DNA of 50,174 nucleotides from Bacteroidia bacterium (GCA_030426765.1 JAUHXV010000021.1:1-50174), one strand, 5' to 3'. Counted from the first letter of the stretch, positions 8,289-18,076 are shown. The notes: a model not told the origin generated them from the sequence alone. Translations and numbers: made by a program.

Positions 8289-10184
8289 ATGAAACAAATC
8301 CTTACTCTTTTAATGCTTGCAGGCCTCTTTACCTACACCCAGGCACAGGTGATCTACTCAGAGAACTTCGATGACGGGACACTCGGTATGATGACTGCCG
8401 TGGATGTTGACGGCCTTACAAATGCCCCTAACGTGGCTGGTTTCACAGGGCCTACCTTTCAACCTATTCAACGCTCTGCGACCAACTGGGAAGTAGTGAG
8501 TACGTCCTGGTTTTCTCCTCCCGGAATTTGTGATGACTGGTTAATTTCTCCAGCTATCGAGATCACTGAAGAAAATACATTCGTTGTATGGGAAGCTTAC
8601 GCTCCGGATGCCAGCTATCGCGATGGCTACGAGCTGCGTATTTCGACCACCGACAACAAGGTGGCAAGTTTCACAGACGTGATCTACTCTAACCCGGGCG
8701 AACAGACCACAAAGACACTCAGAGCTCAGCGTCTGGATGCCTATATCGGTCAGACGATCCATTTCGCTTTCAGAAACAACTCAAACGACAAGTTTTTGCT
8801 TTACATGGATAATATCCGTGTTGAAGTATTCAAGAAGACCAACGTCGTCACTCAGCGCGTAACGTTTGAAAAGTACAATCAGGTGGGTGGAATGATTCCA
8901 ATCCGTACGATGGTCCAAAACTATGGTGGTGATCCGATCACTTCCCTGCTCTATACATGGGAAGAAGGTGGCAACTCCTACACAGATACGCTGACCGGAC
9001 TGAACATTCAGACACTCGGAACCCAGCAATTGACACACTCCGTACGCTTTGATCTTTCTGAGCCAGGTGAATATCCAATCAACGTTTCGATCTCTATGCC
9101 TAATGAGGTAGATGATGAAGAACCTTCTGATAACACCGGATACCGTAATTTATATGGTATGGACACTCAGGTGCCGAAAAAAGTTGTTGTAGAAGAAGCT
9201 ACCGGAACATGGTGCGGCTGGTGCCCAAGAGGTACGGTCAACATGGATATCATAGCTGCGGACTACAGTGATGTAGCCATTCCGATCGCCGTACACAATG
9301 GCGACCCAATGACCATTGCGGAATACGATGGCCCATTCAGTGCTTCAGTAGGCGGATACCCATCAGGACACCTGGATCGCAAAATTCTGGACATTGATCC
9401 GGGTACGTTTATCAACCAGCTCCCGAATATTCAAAACAGAATGGTACCTGCTCGTATTAAGACCGAGTCTATCTACGAGCCTACTTCACGCAATGTGCTG
9501 ATTCGTGCTACCGCCAGCTTGTCTATCCCAACGACTAATAACAACCTAAGATTCTCCTGTGTGATCACGGAGGATGATGTGACCGGAACAACAAATGGCT
9601 ACAACCAGGTAAACTATTACTCAGGTGGTGCTCAGGGCCCAATGGGAGGGTATGAAAATCTTCCTGACCCGGTACCTGCTGCTGACATGGTGTATGACTT
9701 CGTACCTCGTGCTTTGTTTGGAGGATTTAATGGTATGGAAAACAGTGTTCCGGATGCCGTTGAAGCTGATGAGGAGTTTTCAGTAGAGTGGAATTACACA
9801 GTTCCTGCCAACTATGAGGTAGAGCACATGCATGCGATCACGTTTATCCTGGATGATGAAACCGGTGAGATCCTCAACGGTGACATTGTTTCTCTGGATG
9901 AGCAGTTGAGCGCTGTTCCTTTAATTCCAATGGGACAGGCTTCATTGTATCCGAACCCAACATCAGATTTCATGAATCTGTCTGTTGACTTCCTGACCAC
10001 TACACCCGTGAGCATGAGAATTTATAACACATACGGCGGTTTGATTGCCGACTTAGGCAAACTCAATCTGTCCAATGGTACTGCTTTCGAGCGTATCAAT
10101 GTAGCAGACTTTGCTCCCGGAATGTATATCCTTGAGCTGAGACAAGACAAAGCGGTCACCGCTATCCCATTCAACAAACTATAA
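8289..10184 (+). CDS. Secreted adhesin-like/Omp28-type thioredoxin-fold protein with T9SS domain
   Basis: A 631-residue surface protein. Signal peptide 1-19 (ends AQA); an N-terminal choice-of-anchor-J/cleaved-adhesin jelly roll at about 22-182 (YSENFDDGTL ... DDWLISPAI ... LYMDNIRVEVF); a linker beta-domain; an Omp28-like thioredoxin fold from about 297 (KKVVVEEATGTWCGWCPRG, C309 and C312 forming CxxC; then IAVHNGDPM and GGYPSGHLDR, the Omp28 cis-Pro region); and a T9SS type A domain at about 555-631 (LYPNPTSDFMNLSVDF ... GMYILELRQDK). The CGWC pair suggests a thiol-disulfide role at the cell surface, but that is inference. It is followed by a strong terminator. Confidence 0.9.
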   Translation: MKQILTLLMLAGLFTYTQAQVIYSENFDDGTLGMMTAVDVDGLTNAPNVAGFTGPTFQPIQRSATNWEVVSTSWFSPPGICDDWLISPAIEITEENTFVVWEAYAPDASYRDGYELRISTTDNKVASFTDVIYSNPGEQTTKTLRAQRLDAYIGQTIHFAFRNNSNDKFLLYMDNIRVEVFKKTNVVTQRVTFEKYNQVGGMIPIRTMVQNYGGDPITSLLYTWEEGGNSYTDTLTGLNIQTLGTQQLTHSVRFDLSEPGEYPINVSISMPNEVDDEEPSDNTGYRNLYGMDTQVPKKVVVEEATGTWCGWCPRGTVNMDIIAADYSDVAIPIAVHNGDPMTIAEYDGPFSASVGGYPSGHLDRKILDIDPGTFINQLPNIQNRMVPARIKTESIYEPTSRNVLIRATASLSIPTTNNNLRFSCVITEDDVTGTTNGYNQVNYYSGGAQGPMGGYENLPDPVPAADMVYDFVPRALFGGFNGMENSVPDAVEADEEFSVEWNYTVPANYEVEHMHAITFILDDETGEILNGDIVSLDEQLSAVPLIPMGQASLYPNPTSDFMNLSVDFLTTTPVSMRIYNTYGGLIADLGKLNLSNGTAFERINVADFAPGMYILELRQDKAVTAIPFNKL

Positions 10185-10205
10185 GCATTGCGCTTGTTAG
10201 CATAC

Positions 10206-10240
10206 AAAGCCCTGAAGGTTCAGTCCTTCAGGGCTTTTTT
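10206..10240 (+). terminator. Strong intrinsic terminator after the 8.3 kb gene
   Basis: Stem AAAGCCCTGAAGG/CCTTCAGGGCTTT, perfect over 13 bp with a 6-nt loop, ending in a run of eight T. It lies 22 bp after the stop codon. Confidence 0.95.
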
Positions 10241-10344
10241 TTATACCTGATGGAAGCACTATTATAGATCCCTCACGCTTCCCTACCCTCCCGGACTTGT
10301 AATTGTTGTGAATAAGGATTAGCTTCATTTCAGAATCAGACTGA

Positions 10345-11715
10345 CTGCCTATCTCTACCCAACAGAAACATATTGTCGTCCTGGGAAATGGCATCGCCGG
10401 CATCACCGCAGCCATTTCAATCCGTCATCACAGCGATCATACCATCACGGTGATCTCAGCAGAATCTAAACATTTCTTTGCCCGAACGGCATTGATGTAT
10501 GTGTACATGGGACATATGCGTTTTAAAGACACCAAACCATATGAAGATGGATTCTGGGAGAAAAACAATATCCGTCTTGTCCAGGATCTGATCACAGATA
10601 TAGCCTTCGAACAAAAAACACTGTTTGGCCAATCAGGAACGGAATACACCTACGACCAACTGGTCATAGCAACCGGTTCTTCACCACAAACCCTTGATGT
10701 CGAAGGAGAGAATCTGGAAGGCGTTACCGGCTTTCACAGTTTACAAGACCTCAGCTTTATTGAAGCCAGTAGCAAGTCACACACGAAGGCTGTGATTGTC
10801 GGAGGCGGACTGATCGGTATCGAACTCGCTGAAATGTTTCACAGTCGAAATATCCCCGTCACCCATTTAGTGAGAGAAAATCGATATGCTGCTTCATCCT
10901 TGTCAACAGAAGAATCTGCTATCCTCAATCCACACATCAAAGATCATGGTATCGATTTGAGATTTCAATCTGAGGTAATAAAGATCAACGGCACGGAAGA
11001 CGGAAAAGTCAAATCCGTCACGACACAAAAGGGGGAGGAAATTAACTCTGATTTGGTTTGTATCGCAATAGGTGTGAAACCAAATGTGCGATGGTTGTTC
11101 GACTCCGGGTTGGAAATCAATGCAGGAATTCTGGTCGATGAATATTTACAAACAAACATCCCGGATGTCTTTGCGATTGGTGACTGTGCGGAACTCAGAC
11201 ATCCCGGTCCCGGAAGAAAATCTATTGAACCCGTTTGGTACACCGGAAGAATGATGGGCGAAACCGTCGCCAAAACCATTTGCCTGCAGAAAACAAAATA
11301 CGATCCAGGAATCTGGTTTAATTCAGCAAAGTTTTTCGCCATCGAATACCAGTGCTATGGAGAAGTTTTGCCCGAGCATTCTGCAAAGCAAAAAGCGATA
11401 TTCTGGCAGGACTCCAAACAGGAAAAAAGTATTCGGATTTGCTACACAGACTCCGGAGTGACAGGTTTCAGCGTATTGGGTATACGCCTTCGGCAACGTG
11501 TTTGTGAAAAATGGATTCAACTGCACTACCCGGTCGAAAAGGTATTGGAAGATCTGGAACTGGCGTTTTTCAACCCTGAATTTTCAGTTTCTTACGGAGA
11601 CAAGATCAGAGCGGTGTATCAAAGCATGACTGGTGTTCACCTTCAAACGAAAAGAAATAGAGGGTACAACAGTATCTATCGGTTTTTAAAGCATGAAAAC
11701 GCCCAGACACCATGA
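10345..11715 (+). CDS. FAD/NAD(P)-dependent oxidoreductase with non-canonical start codon
   Basis: A pyridine-nucleotide-disulfide-type flavoprotein (nitrite-reductase/rubredoxin-reductase-like FAD subunit), about 456 residues. The FAD dinucleotide motif HIVVLGNGIAGITAA is encoded at 10369-10413 and is needed for function; the NAD motif AVIVGGGLIGIELAE lies near residue 150 and the second FAD motif FAIGDCAEL near 280. In this frame the only codons between the stop TGA at 10342-10344 and the FAD motif that could start translation are CTG 10345, ATC 10351 and ATT 10372; no ATG, GTG or TTG exists there, and the first GTG (10450) falls after the motif. ATC 10351 would give ISTQQKHIVV, so it may be a mutated ATG. 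Its stop overlaps the next gene by 4 bp, implying electron transfer to that polyferredoxin. Confidence 0.82.
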   Translation: MPISTQQKHIVVLGNGIAGITAAISIRHHSDHTITVISAESKHFFARTALMYVYMGHMRFKDTKPYEDGFWEKNNIRLVQDLITDIAFEQKTLFGQSGTEYTYDQLVIATGSSPQTLDVEGENLEGVTGFHSLQDLSFIEASSKSHTKAVIVGGGLIGIELAEMFHSRNIPVTHLVRENRYAASSLSTEESAILNPHIKDHGIDLRFQSEVIKINGTEDGKVKSVTTQKGEEINSDLVCIAIGVKPNVRWLFDSGLEINAGILVDEYLQTNIPDVFAIGDCAELRHPGPGRKSIEPVWYTGRMMGETVAKTICLQKTKYDPGIWFNSAKFFAIEYQCYGEVLPEHSAKQKAIFWQDSKQEKSIRICYTDSGVTGFSVLGIRLRQRVCEKWIQLHYPVEKVLEDLELAFFNPEFSVSYGDKIRAVYQSMTGVHLQTKRNRGYNSIYRFLKHENAQTP

Positions 11716-13055
11716 GCTATCCAACCGAAGAAAGCCTTTCATTACGACCTGCTGCCTATCCCGGGATCAGTTCAGCGCAAAAACTTTACATTGCATTAGG
11801 GGTGATCGCTTTACTGATTTCCGGATTGAATATGGCCGGAAAGTTTCTGCCCCCCGATCTCTCGCTCTGGCTGGCAGTTGGACTTGTGAGTATAAGTGTG
11901 ATAGGGTATGCAGTCAGTATGTACCAGGGAAAACAAGCCGGTATAAAAAACAACTATGTCTATTCTTCCTCACTGACGCGTCGAGGGACTATAGCCTGGG
12001 TACTGACTCTCGTGATCACCGCGTTTTATGTTCTCCTGTATTTTTTTCCTTCGCTACTTGGATTTAGCGATTCCGGAAATACAGGTTTTATTGCGTTGTT
12101 TGATCCGCTCAGCCAGTGGATCAGTCTCAAACCGGCCAGTCAATGGTTTGTTTACGGTTGTCTATACACGTTGGCCATTCTCCTTTTCGGAGTAAAATTT
12201 TTATTGAAATACAAAGGCAATCGATACCAGCAACTCCGAACCGGATCCGTCATGTTTTTCCAGTTGTGCTTTGCCTTTATTATTCCTGAAGTGCTGGAAC
12301 GTCTCAATCAGCCGGCCATGGATTTAAAAAACATGTGGCCGTTGAATTACTACTTTTTCTTTGACTGGCACCTTGATCAGCTGCGCGCTGCAGGAAACCC
12401 GGGATTGATTATGTTAGCCTGGGGCATTCTGATGATCCTTGTTATCTCCCCCGTTCTGACTTATTTCTATGGGAAAAGGTGGTACTGCAGCTGGGTATGC
12501 GGTTGTGGTGGTCTGGCTGAAACCGCCGGTGATCCGTTTCGTCATTTATCTGACAACTCACAGTCCGCCTGGCGTATCGAACGCTGGGTGCTGTATCCGG
12601 TACTGATCTTCGTACTCCTGATGACAGCGGCTGTCCTCTGGACCTATATAACCGGTCAGGAGTCAATACTCTTTCTGAACTCCTACGCGATCCGGGAATG
12701 GTATGGATTCCTGATCGGGGCTATATTCAGCGGGGTGATTGGCGTGGGCTTTTACCCTCTGTTCGGTCCGCGCGTATGGTGCCGGTTTGGCTGCCCGATG
12801 GCGGCTATCCTGGGGATACAACAGAAATATTTCTCCCGCTTCAGAATTTCTACCAATGGCGGACAATGTATTTCCTGTGGCAATTGCTCTACGTATTGTG
12901 AAATGGGTATCGATGTCAGACACTACGCACAGCAGGGAAAAAATATCGTGCGCGCCTCCTGTGTGGGTTGCGGTATCTGCGCTGACGTTTGTCCAAGAGG
13001 TGTGCTCAAACTGGAAAACGGATCAGTCGATCTGCATTCGAAATCAGCGCTATAA
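11712..13055 (+). CDS. Membrane 4Fe-4S polyferredoxin (NapH/CcoG/NosR-like)
   Basis: A 447-residue integral membrane iron-sulfur protein. About eight hydrophobic helices (for example 29-50, 52-70, 96-115, 146-165, 232-250, 300-318) carry two NapH-type cysteine motifs, CSWVCGC near 258 and CRFGCP near 357, and end in a soluble 2x[4Fe-4S] ferredoxin domain: CISCGNCSTYC near 386 and CVGCGICADVCP near 416. Such proteins pass electrons across or along the membrane between quinones/flavoproteins and periplasmic or cytoplasmic reductases. The 4-bp overlap with the FAD oxidoreductase gene argues for a two-subunit complex. No terminal reductase is next to it, so the electron acceptor is unknown. Convergent with the ABC operon. 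Confidence 0.9.
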   Translation: MSYPTEESLSLRPAAYPGISSAQKLYIALGVIALLISGLNMAGKFLPPDLSLWLAVGLVSISVIGYAVSMYQGKQAGIKNNYVYSSSLTRRGTIAWVLTLVITAFYVLLYFFPSLLGFSDSGNTGFIALFDPLSQWISLKPASQWFVYGCLYTLAILLFGVKFLLKYKGNRYQQLRTGSVMFFQLCFAFIIPEVLERLNQPAMDLKNMWPLNYYFFFDWHLDQLRAAGNPGLIMLAWGILMILVISPVLTYFYGKRWYCSWVCGCGGLAETAGDPFRHLSDNSQSAWRIERWVLYPVLIFVLLMTAAVLWTYITGQESILFLNSYAIREWYGFLIGAIFSGVIGVGFYPLFGPRVWCRFGCPMAAILGIQQKYFSRFRISTNGGQCISCGNCSTYCEMGIDVRHYAQQGKNIVRASCVGCGICADVCPRGVLKLENGSVDLHSKSAL

Positions 13056-13083
13056 CAGGTATTTTCCTGCGATCATATTTCTA

Positions 13084-13905
13084 CTACAGATCCTTGCGCT
13101 TGAGTATGAGGTACGAAAGACCTATAAATACTGCCGCCCAACCCATCGTGACCAGCACATCGCGCATCATAACCTGATCATCCACATGCGATAAAATGTA
13201 TTTTGCAAACGGGAACCGGATTAACAGGTTGATGGATTCCACAGGAAAAAACCAGACTGCCCATTCACATTCATATTTCATAAACGCCGTGGCAATAGGT
13301 TCGATACACGCGGTATACAATAGGAATAAAATAATCGTGATGCCACTCTTCCTGATCAGGAAGGCGGCAAACATAGCCATAGATAAAAAGACAAAAACTT
13401 CCAGCCCATAAGCACCCACAAATTCGATGTGGCGAAGGACATACGGCAGGTCTTTCACTGGTGAATACAGAAAGCCCAGGAAAAGACCCATGAATAAAAA
13501 AAGCAAGGCGGATCCAAGGCTAATAAAGAGCACAAGCGCCACTTTGGAAGCAAGAAATTCTCTTTTCGCCAATCCGTCAATAATATTCTGTTTGATCGTC
13601 TTTTGTGAAAATTCGATCGTAACGGAGTTAATCACGATGAATGCCGGGATCCATTTAAACAAAGTAGCCAGCCAGCCTAAGTTTTGCCAGATATCGACAA
13701 AATCAAAAAGTGGTAAACCCGCTTTAATAAAATACTGAAACACATCATCATTCTTATTGACGTCCAGAAACCAATCCAGCAAGCCCTTAATTGAGAGTGC
13801 CGCCAACACAAAACACATGACGTACAAGCCGAGAATGATGACAAACGGTTTGTAGTGCCTGAACTTATAATATTCGAGTTCTATGATTCTTCGGAGGCTG
13901 GTCAT
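13084..13905 (-). CDS. ABC transporter permease (ABC-2 type)
   Basis: A 273-residue membrane protein with six predicted helices (for example FVIILGLYVMCFVLAALSI near the N-terminus and VLVTMGWAAVFIGLSYLIL at the C-terminus) and the long first extracytoplasmic loop seen in ABC-2 permeases. It is the last gene of a lipoprotein-ATPase-permease operon; its ATG overlaps the ATPase stop by 4 bp. Substrate unknown. It resembles the single-permease antibiotic/NatAB-like exporters rather than GldF, which has a different partner set. Confidence 0.85.
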   Translation of the reverse strand: MTSLRRIIELEYYKFRHYKPFVIILGLYVMCFVLAALSIKGLLDWFLDVNKNDDVFQYFIKAGLPLFDFVDIWQNLGWLATLFKWIPAFIVINSVTIEFSQKTIKQNIIDGLAKREFLASKVALVLFISLGSALLFLFMGLFLGFLYSPVKDLPYVLRHIEFVGAYGLEVFVFLSMAMFAAFLIRKSGITIILFLLYTACIEPIATAFMKYECEWAVWFFPVESINLLIRFPFAKYILSHVDDQVMMRDVLVTMGWAAVFIGLSYLILKRKDL

Positions 13906-14840
13906 AGGGCAGTCGGGGTTGGTGGGTTTACGCGTGCAGTATGATCCTCACTCAGTATCTGCAGAAATTTTTCTTCGAGGCTTGATCGCTTCTGCTCGAT
14001 ATAATTGATCTCAATATTTCTCTCCACGAGGTATTTATTCAGCTTAGCTGTAGTCCAGCGCTCATCAACCTGCAATCGAAAGGAGTCTGCAAACTCCTCC
14101 ATATTATGGATACCGTCACAGGAGGATAATTCTTGCTTTAATTGCATCATATTGTTAGCCCCGACAGAAATGCTATGTGTGGAATTGAGTGCCTCATCCA
14201 CACTTCCTGAATAAATTTTCTTCCCGCGTCGTAACACAGCAAAGTGAGAACACACTTTTTGCACTTCATCAAGCAGGTGACTCGCCAGGACAATCGACTT
14301 CTCCATATCACGGATATTCAAAATGATCTTTCTGATCTCCGCAATCCCCTGTGGGTCCAGCCCATTGGTGGGTTCATCAAAAATCAACACCTCAGGATCA
14401 GCCAGCATGGCGGAAGCAATGGCAAGGCGTTGCTTCATACCCAGCGAATACGTTTTAAACGGATCATTACCGCGCTCATAGAGACCCACCATTTTCAGGA
14501 GGCCATCGAAATCCGGGTTTCGTATATCTTTAATTCTGCTGTGAACGACCAGGTTTTGGCGCGCGCTGAGAAACGGATAGAAATTGGGTTGTTCAAGAAT
14601 GGCGCCTATATTTTTTCGGAGCTTGTAATCTTCACCTTGCCCAAACCAACTAAAGCTACCGCTGGTTTTTGATACGACCCCCAGAATCATCCCCAAGGTG
14701 GTCGTTTTACCACTTCCATTTGGGCCCAGCAAGCCGAAAACCTGACCTTTGGGGATCTGCAGATCCAGGCCATCCACCGCCAGGATTCGCCTCGAATATC
14801 GCTTAGTGAGTTGGTTTGTTTCTAAAATAAAATCACTCAT
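13902..14840 (-). CDS. ABC transporter ATP-binding protein
   Basis: A 312-residue ATPase of the CcmA/NatA exporter class. Walker A is GPNGSGKTTT at 39-48, the signature is YSLGMKQRLAIAS, Walker B is EVLIFDEPTNGLDP and the H-loop is VLASHLLDEV. The C-terminal ~90 residues are an accessory domain found in ATPases of ABC-2 exporters. It overlaps the upstream lipoprotein gene (TGATG arrangement at 14838-14842) and the downstream permease gene, so the three are cotranscribed. The substrate cannot be read from the sequence. Confidence 0.94.
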   Translation of the reverse strand: MSDFILETNQLTKRYSRRILAVDGLDLQIPKGQVFGLLGPNGSGKTTTLGMILGVVSKTSGSFSWFGQGEDYKLRKNIGAILEQPNFYPFLSARQNLVVHSRIKDIRNPDFDGLLKMVGLYERGNDPFKTYSLGMKQRLAIASAMLADPEVLIFDEPTNGLDPQGIAEIRKIILNIRDMEKSIVLASHLLDEVQKVCSHFAVLRRGKKIYSGSVDEALNSTHSISVGANNMMQLKQELSSCDGIHNMEEFADSFRLQVDERWTTAKLNKYLVERNIEINYIEQKRSSLEEKFLQILSEDHTARVNPPTPTAL

Positions 14841-15346
14841 CAGAATCCCTGGTCTATTAGTCCTTTTAACAATTCCTGATCAGCCATCTGAATCGCCATC
14901 AGGTATTCAATATTGATCTGACCGTCAACCTCCAGAATGATATCATCTTCCTCCGCATCCATCAACGCCACATAGTGTGAATGGGAAGCAACTTCTTTCA
15001 CCCACAAACTCATACGCATATTATCGGACGTTCGCCCTTCGATCAGCAACTCATACCCATCCTCCTGCATTCCGGATTTGACCGTTTTTATCTGATAGGT
15101 ACTGTCTTCACGTGGAGGCAGATACAACACGATCTTCTCTACGTCTTTGATGAGTTTTTCAAAATTCGGATCCCGGTTGACATTGGCAAGTCGTATCAGG
15201 CTTTGATAAATATATTTCTTTCTGATATCCGGATAGGTGGCTTCATGCTTTTCCAGCACGGCCGATGAGATATCCTTTCGACAACCGGTAGATAGCGTCA
15301 GAAGTACTATAAAAAGCACTAATACGATAGGAGTTGTGTTTTTCAT
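14840..15346 (-). CDS. Hypothetical lipoprotein upstream of ABC transporter
   Basis: A 168-residue protein I do not recognise. The N-terminus is a lipoprotein signal (VLVLFIVLLTLSTGC, lipidated Cys at 22). The remainder is a mixed alpha/beta domain with an acidic stretch (AEEDDIILEVDGQI) and a C-terminal helix. Its stop overlaps the ATPase start, so it is the first gene of the ABC operon and may be the periplasmic or outer-membrane accessory of that exporter. A DUF4252-like assignment is possible but not secure. Confidence 0.75.
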   Translation of the reverse strand: MKNTTPIVLVLFIVLLTLSTGCRKDISSAVLEKHEATYPDIRKKYIYQSLIRLANVNRDPNFEKLIKDVEKIVLYLPPREDSTYQIKTVKSGMQEDGYELLIEGRTSDNMRMSLWVKEVASHSHYVALMDAEEDDIILEVDGQINIEYLMAIQMADQELLKGLIDQGF

Positions 15347-15394
15347 TCGATTAAAAATGGGGATTTTTTATCCCCGCAGGTACAGTAATCGATG

Positions 15395-15418
15395 AAAAGA
15401 CGATTAAAATCGGCTTTT
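15395..15418 (-). terminator. Hairpin downstream of atpG, probable terminator
   Basis: Stem AAAAGaCGATT/AATCGgCTTTT (one mismatch) with a 2-nt centre. Read on the minus strand it ends in CTTTT, 87 bp after the atpG stop. A second hairpin, GGGGAT/ATCCCC with a T5 loop, lies at 15359-15375. Confidence 0.5.
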
Positions 15419-15504
15419 AGTTACTGATTATACCACAAAAGGAAATTTCCACCGTTAGGATGCCCTATCCGGGGAGAAACAAAGTGGGAATAATGAAACT
15501 GGGA

Positions 15505-16389
15505 TTATCCTTCCAGTGCAGCAGCACCACCCACAATCTCACTCAGCTCTTTGGTAATCGCTTCCTGACGGGCATTGTTGTAGCTGATACGGAGAGAGGA
15601 CAACATCTCATCGGCGTTGGTCGTCGCCTTGTCCATAGACGTCATCCGTGCGCCATGCTCTGAAGCGTGCGTGTCGAGCAGGTATTTCTGAAACTGAATT
15701 TCAAGGATACTGGGCACGAGGGTATTGAGCAGTTTTTCTTTTTCCGGTTCGAAAATATAATCGACGCGTCGTTTGGTAGCCGCTTCAACCTTTGGTACGG
15801 GCAGGAACTGGACCTTTTCAGCAAACTGTGTAGCGGCGTTTTTAAACCGGCTGTAAAAAACCATCACCTGATCTGTTTTGCCATGGCTAAACTCATCCAT
15901 GAGTAAACGGGGCACAGTGACGGTGTTGTCAAATTCAAGATTGTCAAAAAGGGTGACATAGTCTTTGACGATCGTTGTGCCTTTATAGTTTTTTCGGAAA
16001 AAATCATATCCCCTTTTACCTATCGGCACAATGGTAAGTTTTCCGGCAGCCCGATGTGCTGAAAAGTTCTCTTCGATTTCTGAGACAGCGGCCTTAATAA
16101 TATTGGAATTAAAGGCACCGCACAAACCACGGTTGGAAGTTACCACCACAATCGTCGCATGTTCGACAGGGCGTTCTTTTCCGAAGTTAATGCTTACATC
16201 ACCTTCAACAGCAGAAAGGACATTGCGCAACATATAGTTGAGCTTGTCAGCATAGGGGCGTACGCGGATGATGGCATCCTGTGCTTTACGCAGCTTGGCC
16301 GCAGACACCATTTTCATCGCTTTGGTGATCTGCTGCGTCGAGCTGACGGATTTCATGCGTTCCCTTACCTCTTTAAGCTTACCGCTCAT
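15505..16389 (-). CDS. atpG: F1F0 ATP synthase gamma subunit
   Basis: The central rotor shaft of F1. The 294-residue length is normal. The two coiled-coil ends are conserved: N-terminal LKEVRERMKSVSSTQQITKAMKMVSAAKLRKAQ and C-terminal ARMTSMDKATTNADEMLSSLRISYNNARQEAITKEL, with the middle Rossmann-like domain containing TSNRGLCGAFN. It is the last gene of atpBEFHAG, 41 bp after atpA, followed by hairpins. Confidence 0.97.
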   Translation of the reverse strand: MSGKLKEVRERMKSVSSTQQITKAMKMVSAAKLRKAQDAIIRVRPYADKLNYMLRNVLSAVEGDVSINFGKERPVEHATIVVVTSNRGLCGAFNSNIIKAAVSEIEENFSAHRAAGKLTIVPIGKRGYDFFRKNYKGTTIVKDYVTLFDNLEFDNTVTVPRLLMDEFSHGKTDQVMVFYSRFKNAATQFAEKVQFLPVPKVEAATKRRVDYIFEPEKEKLLNTLVPSILEIQFQKYLLDTHASEHGARMTSMDKATTNADEMLSSLRISYNNARQEAITKELSEIVGGAAALEG

Positions 16390-16430
16390 CGTTTATTCCT
16401 TTTAATGATACGTTGAAGGTCGATTTGAAA

Positions 16431-18035
16431 TTACTTCTTGTACTGTGTCTGCAATTCGAGTGCGAGTGCTTTCATCGTCTCCATGTCCTCTTCGATCAGT
16501 TTTCCACTGCGCAGATTGTTCAGCACATCCGGATATCTTGATTCCAGGCTGGTCAGATAGATGTCTTCAAATTCTTTCACTTTGTTGACCGGAACGCCAC
16601 TTAAGAGTCCGTTTGTCCCCAGGTAGATGATGGCAACCTGCTTCTCTACGGAAACCGGGCTGTACTGTGCCTGCTTCAGCATCTCCACATTTCGCTTTCC
16701 TTTTTCGAGTACAGCAGTGGTCGCGGCATCGAGGTCAGAACCGAATTTCGCGAAGGCTTCAAGGTCGCGGTACTGTGCCTGATCGAGCTTAAGTGTACCG
16801 GCAACTTTTTTCATGGATTTGATCTGGGCGTTTCCTCCTACCCGAGATACAGAGATACCCACGTTGATCGCCGGCCGGATACCGGAGTTAAACAATCCGG
16901 ACTCGAGGAATATCTGACCATCGGTAATGGAAATTACATTGGTCGGAATATAGGCAGATACGTCACCGGCCTGTGTTTCGATGATCGGAAGTGCGGTCAA
17001 AGAACCTCCACCTTTGATCATAGGTTCGCCATTCGCGTCTTTTGCATTTTTAAGACTCTCCGGCAGGTCGTTCATCTGGCGCGCAATGTCATGATTGCTG
17101 ATCACCTTGGCCGCTCTTTCCAGCAGGCGGGAGTGCAGATAAAACACGTCACCCGGATACGCTTCACGACCCGGTGGACGACGAAGGAGCAGCGATACTT
17201 CACGGTAGGCTACCGCCTGTTTGGACAAATCATCATAGATGATCAGCGCAGGACGTCCTGTGTCGCGAAAGAATTCACCGATCGCAGCACCGGCAAAAGG
17301 TGAATAAAACTGAAGTGGAGCCGGATCAGATGCACTTGCTGAAACGATTACGGTGTAATCCATCGCACCTGCTTCTTCCAAAGTTTTAGCTACGTTGGCT
17401 ACGGTAGACGCTTTCTGACCTGAGGCCACATAGATGCAGTATACCGGCTCGCCTTTATCGTAAAATTCTTTTTGGTTGATGATCGTATCAATCGCGATGG
17501 CAGATTTTCCGGTCTGGCGGTCACCGATGATGAGCTCACGCTGACCACGACCGATCGGAATCATCGCGTCGATGGCTTTAATTCCGGTTTGGAGTGGTTC
17601 GTTAACCGGTTGACGGTAGATTACACCGGGCGCTTTGCGCTCAATCGGCATCTCGTATTTGTCACCCGTGATCGGACCTTTTCCATCGATAGGCTGGCCC
17701 AGTGGATTCACCACGCGACCCAGGAAACCTTCTCCTACGTTGATACTGGCGATACGACCGGTACGGCTTACGCGTGACCCTTCCTTGATATTGTCACTGG
17801 GACCCATGAGTACCACACCGACGTTATCTTCTTCAAGGTTGAGCACGATCGCTTCCACACCTGTTTCGAATTTGACCAGCTCACCGGCCTGAGCTCTGTT
17901 CAAGCCGTACACGCGAGCGATTCCGTCTCCAACCTGCAGGACAGATCCTACTTCTTCGAGTTCTGCTGCACTTTGAAATCCGGATAATTGTTGCTTAAGG
18001 ATTTCTGATATTTCACCTGGTTTTACATCCACCAT
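16431..18035 (-). CDS. atpA: F1F0 ATP synthase alpha subunit
   Basis: The non-catalytic nucleotide-binding subunit of F1. Its 534 residues include Walker [12 protein letters not shown] at 171-181, the arginine-finger region [15 protein letters not shown], and [22 protein letters not shown]. The length, somewhat above the E. coli 513, is usual for Bacteroidota. It lies between atpH (41 bp) and atpG. The beta and epsilon genes (atpD, atpC) are not in the window, matching the split ATP synthase operons known in this phylum. Confidence 0.98.
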   Translation of the reverse strand: MVDVKPGEISEILKQQLSGFQSAAELEEVGSVLQVGDGIARVYGLNRAQAGELVKFETGVEAIVLNLEEDNVGVVLMGPSDNIKEGSRVSRTGRIASINVGEGFLGRVVNPLGQPIDGKGPITGDKYEMPIERKAPGVIYRQPVNEPLQTGIKAIDAMIPIGRGQRELIIGDRQTGKSAIAIDTIINQKEFYDKGEPVYCIYVASGQKASTVANVAKTLEEAGAMDYTVIVSASASDPAPLQFYSPFAGAAIGEFFRDTGRPALIIYDDLSKQAVAYREVSLLLRRPPGREAYPGDVFYLHSRLLERAAKVISNHDIARQMNDLPESLKNAKDANGEPMIKGGGSLTALPIIETQAGDVSAYIPTNVISITDGQIFLESGLFNSGIRPAINVGISVSRVGGNAQIKSMKKVAGTLKLDQAQYRDLEAFAKFGSDLDAATTAVLEKGKRNVEMLKQAQYSPVSVEKQVAIIYLGTNGLLSGVPVNKVKEFEDIYLTSLESRYPDVLNNLRSGKLIEEDMETMKALALELQTQYKK

Positions 18036-18076
18036 GATTCTGAATTATTTAGCGATTGATCGATTATAATTTATGT

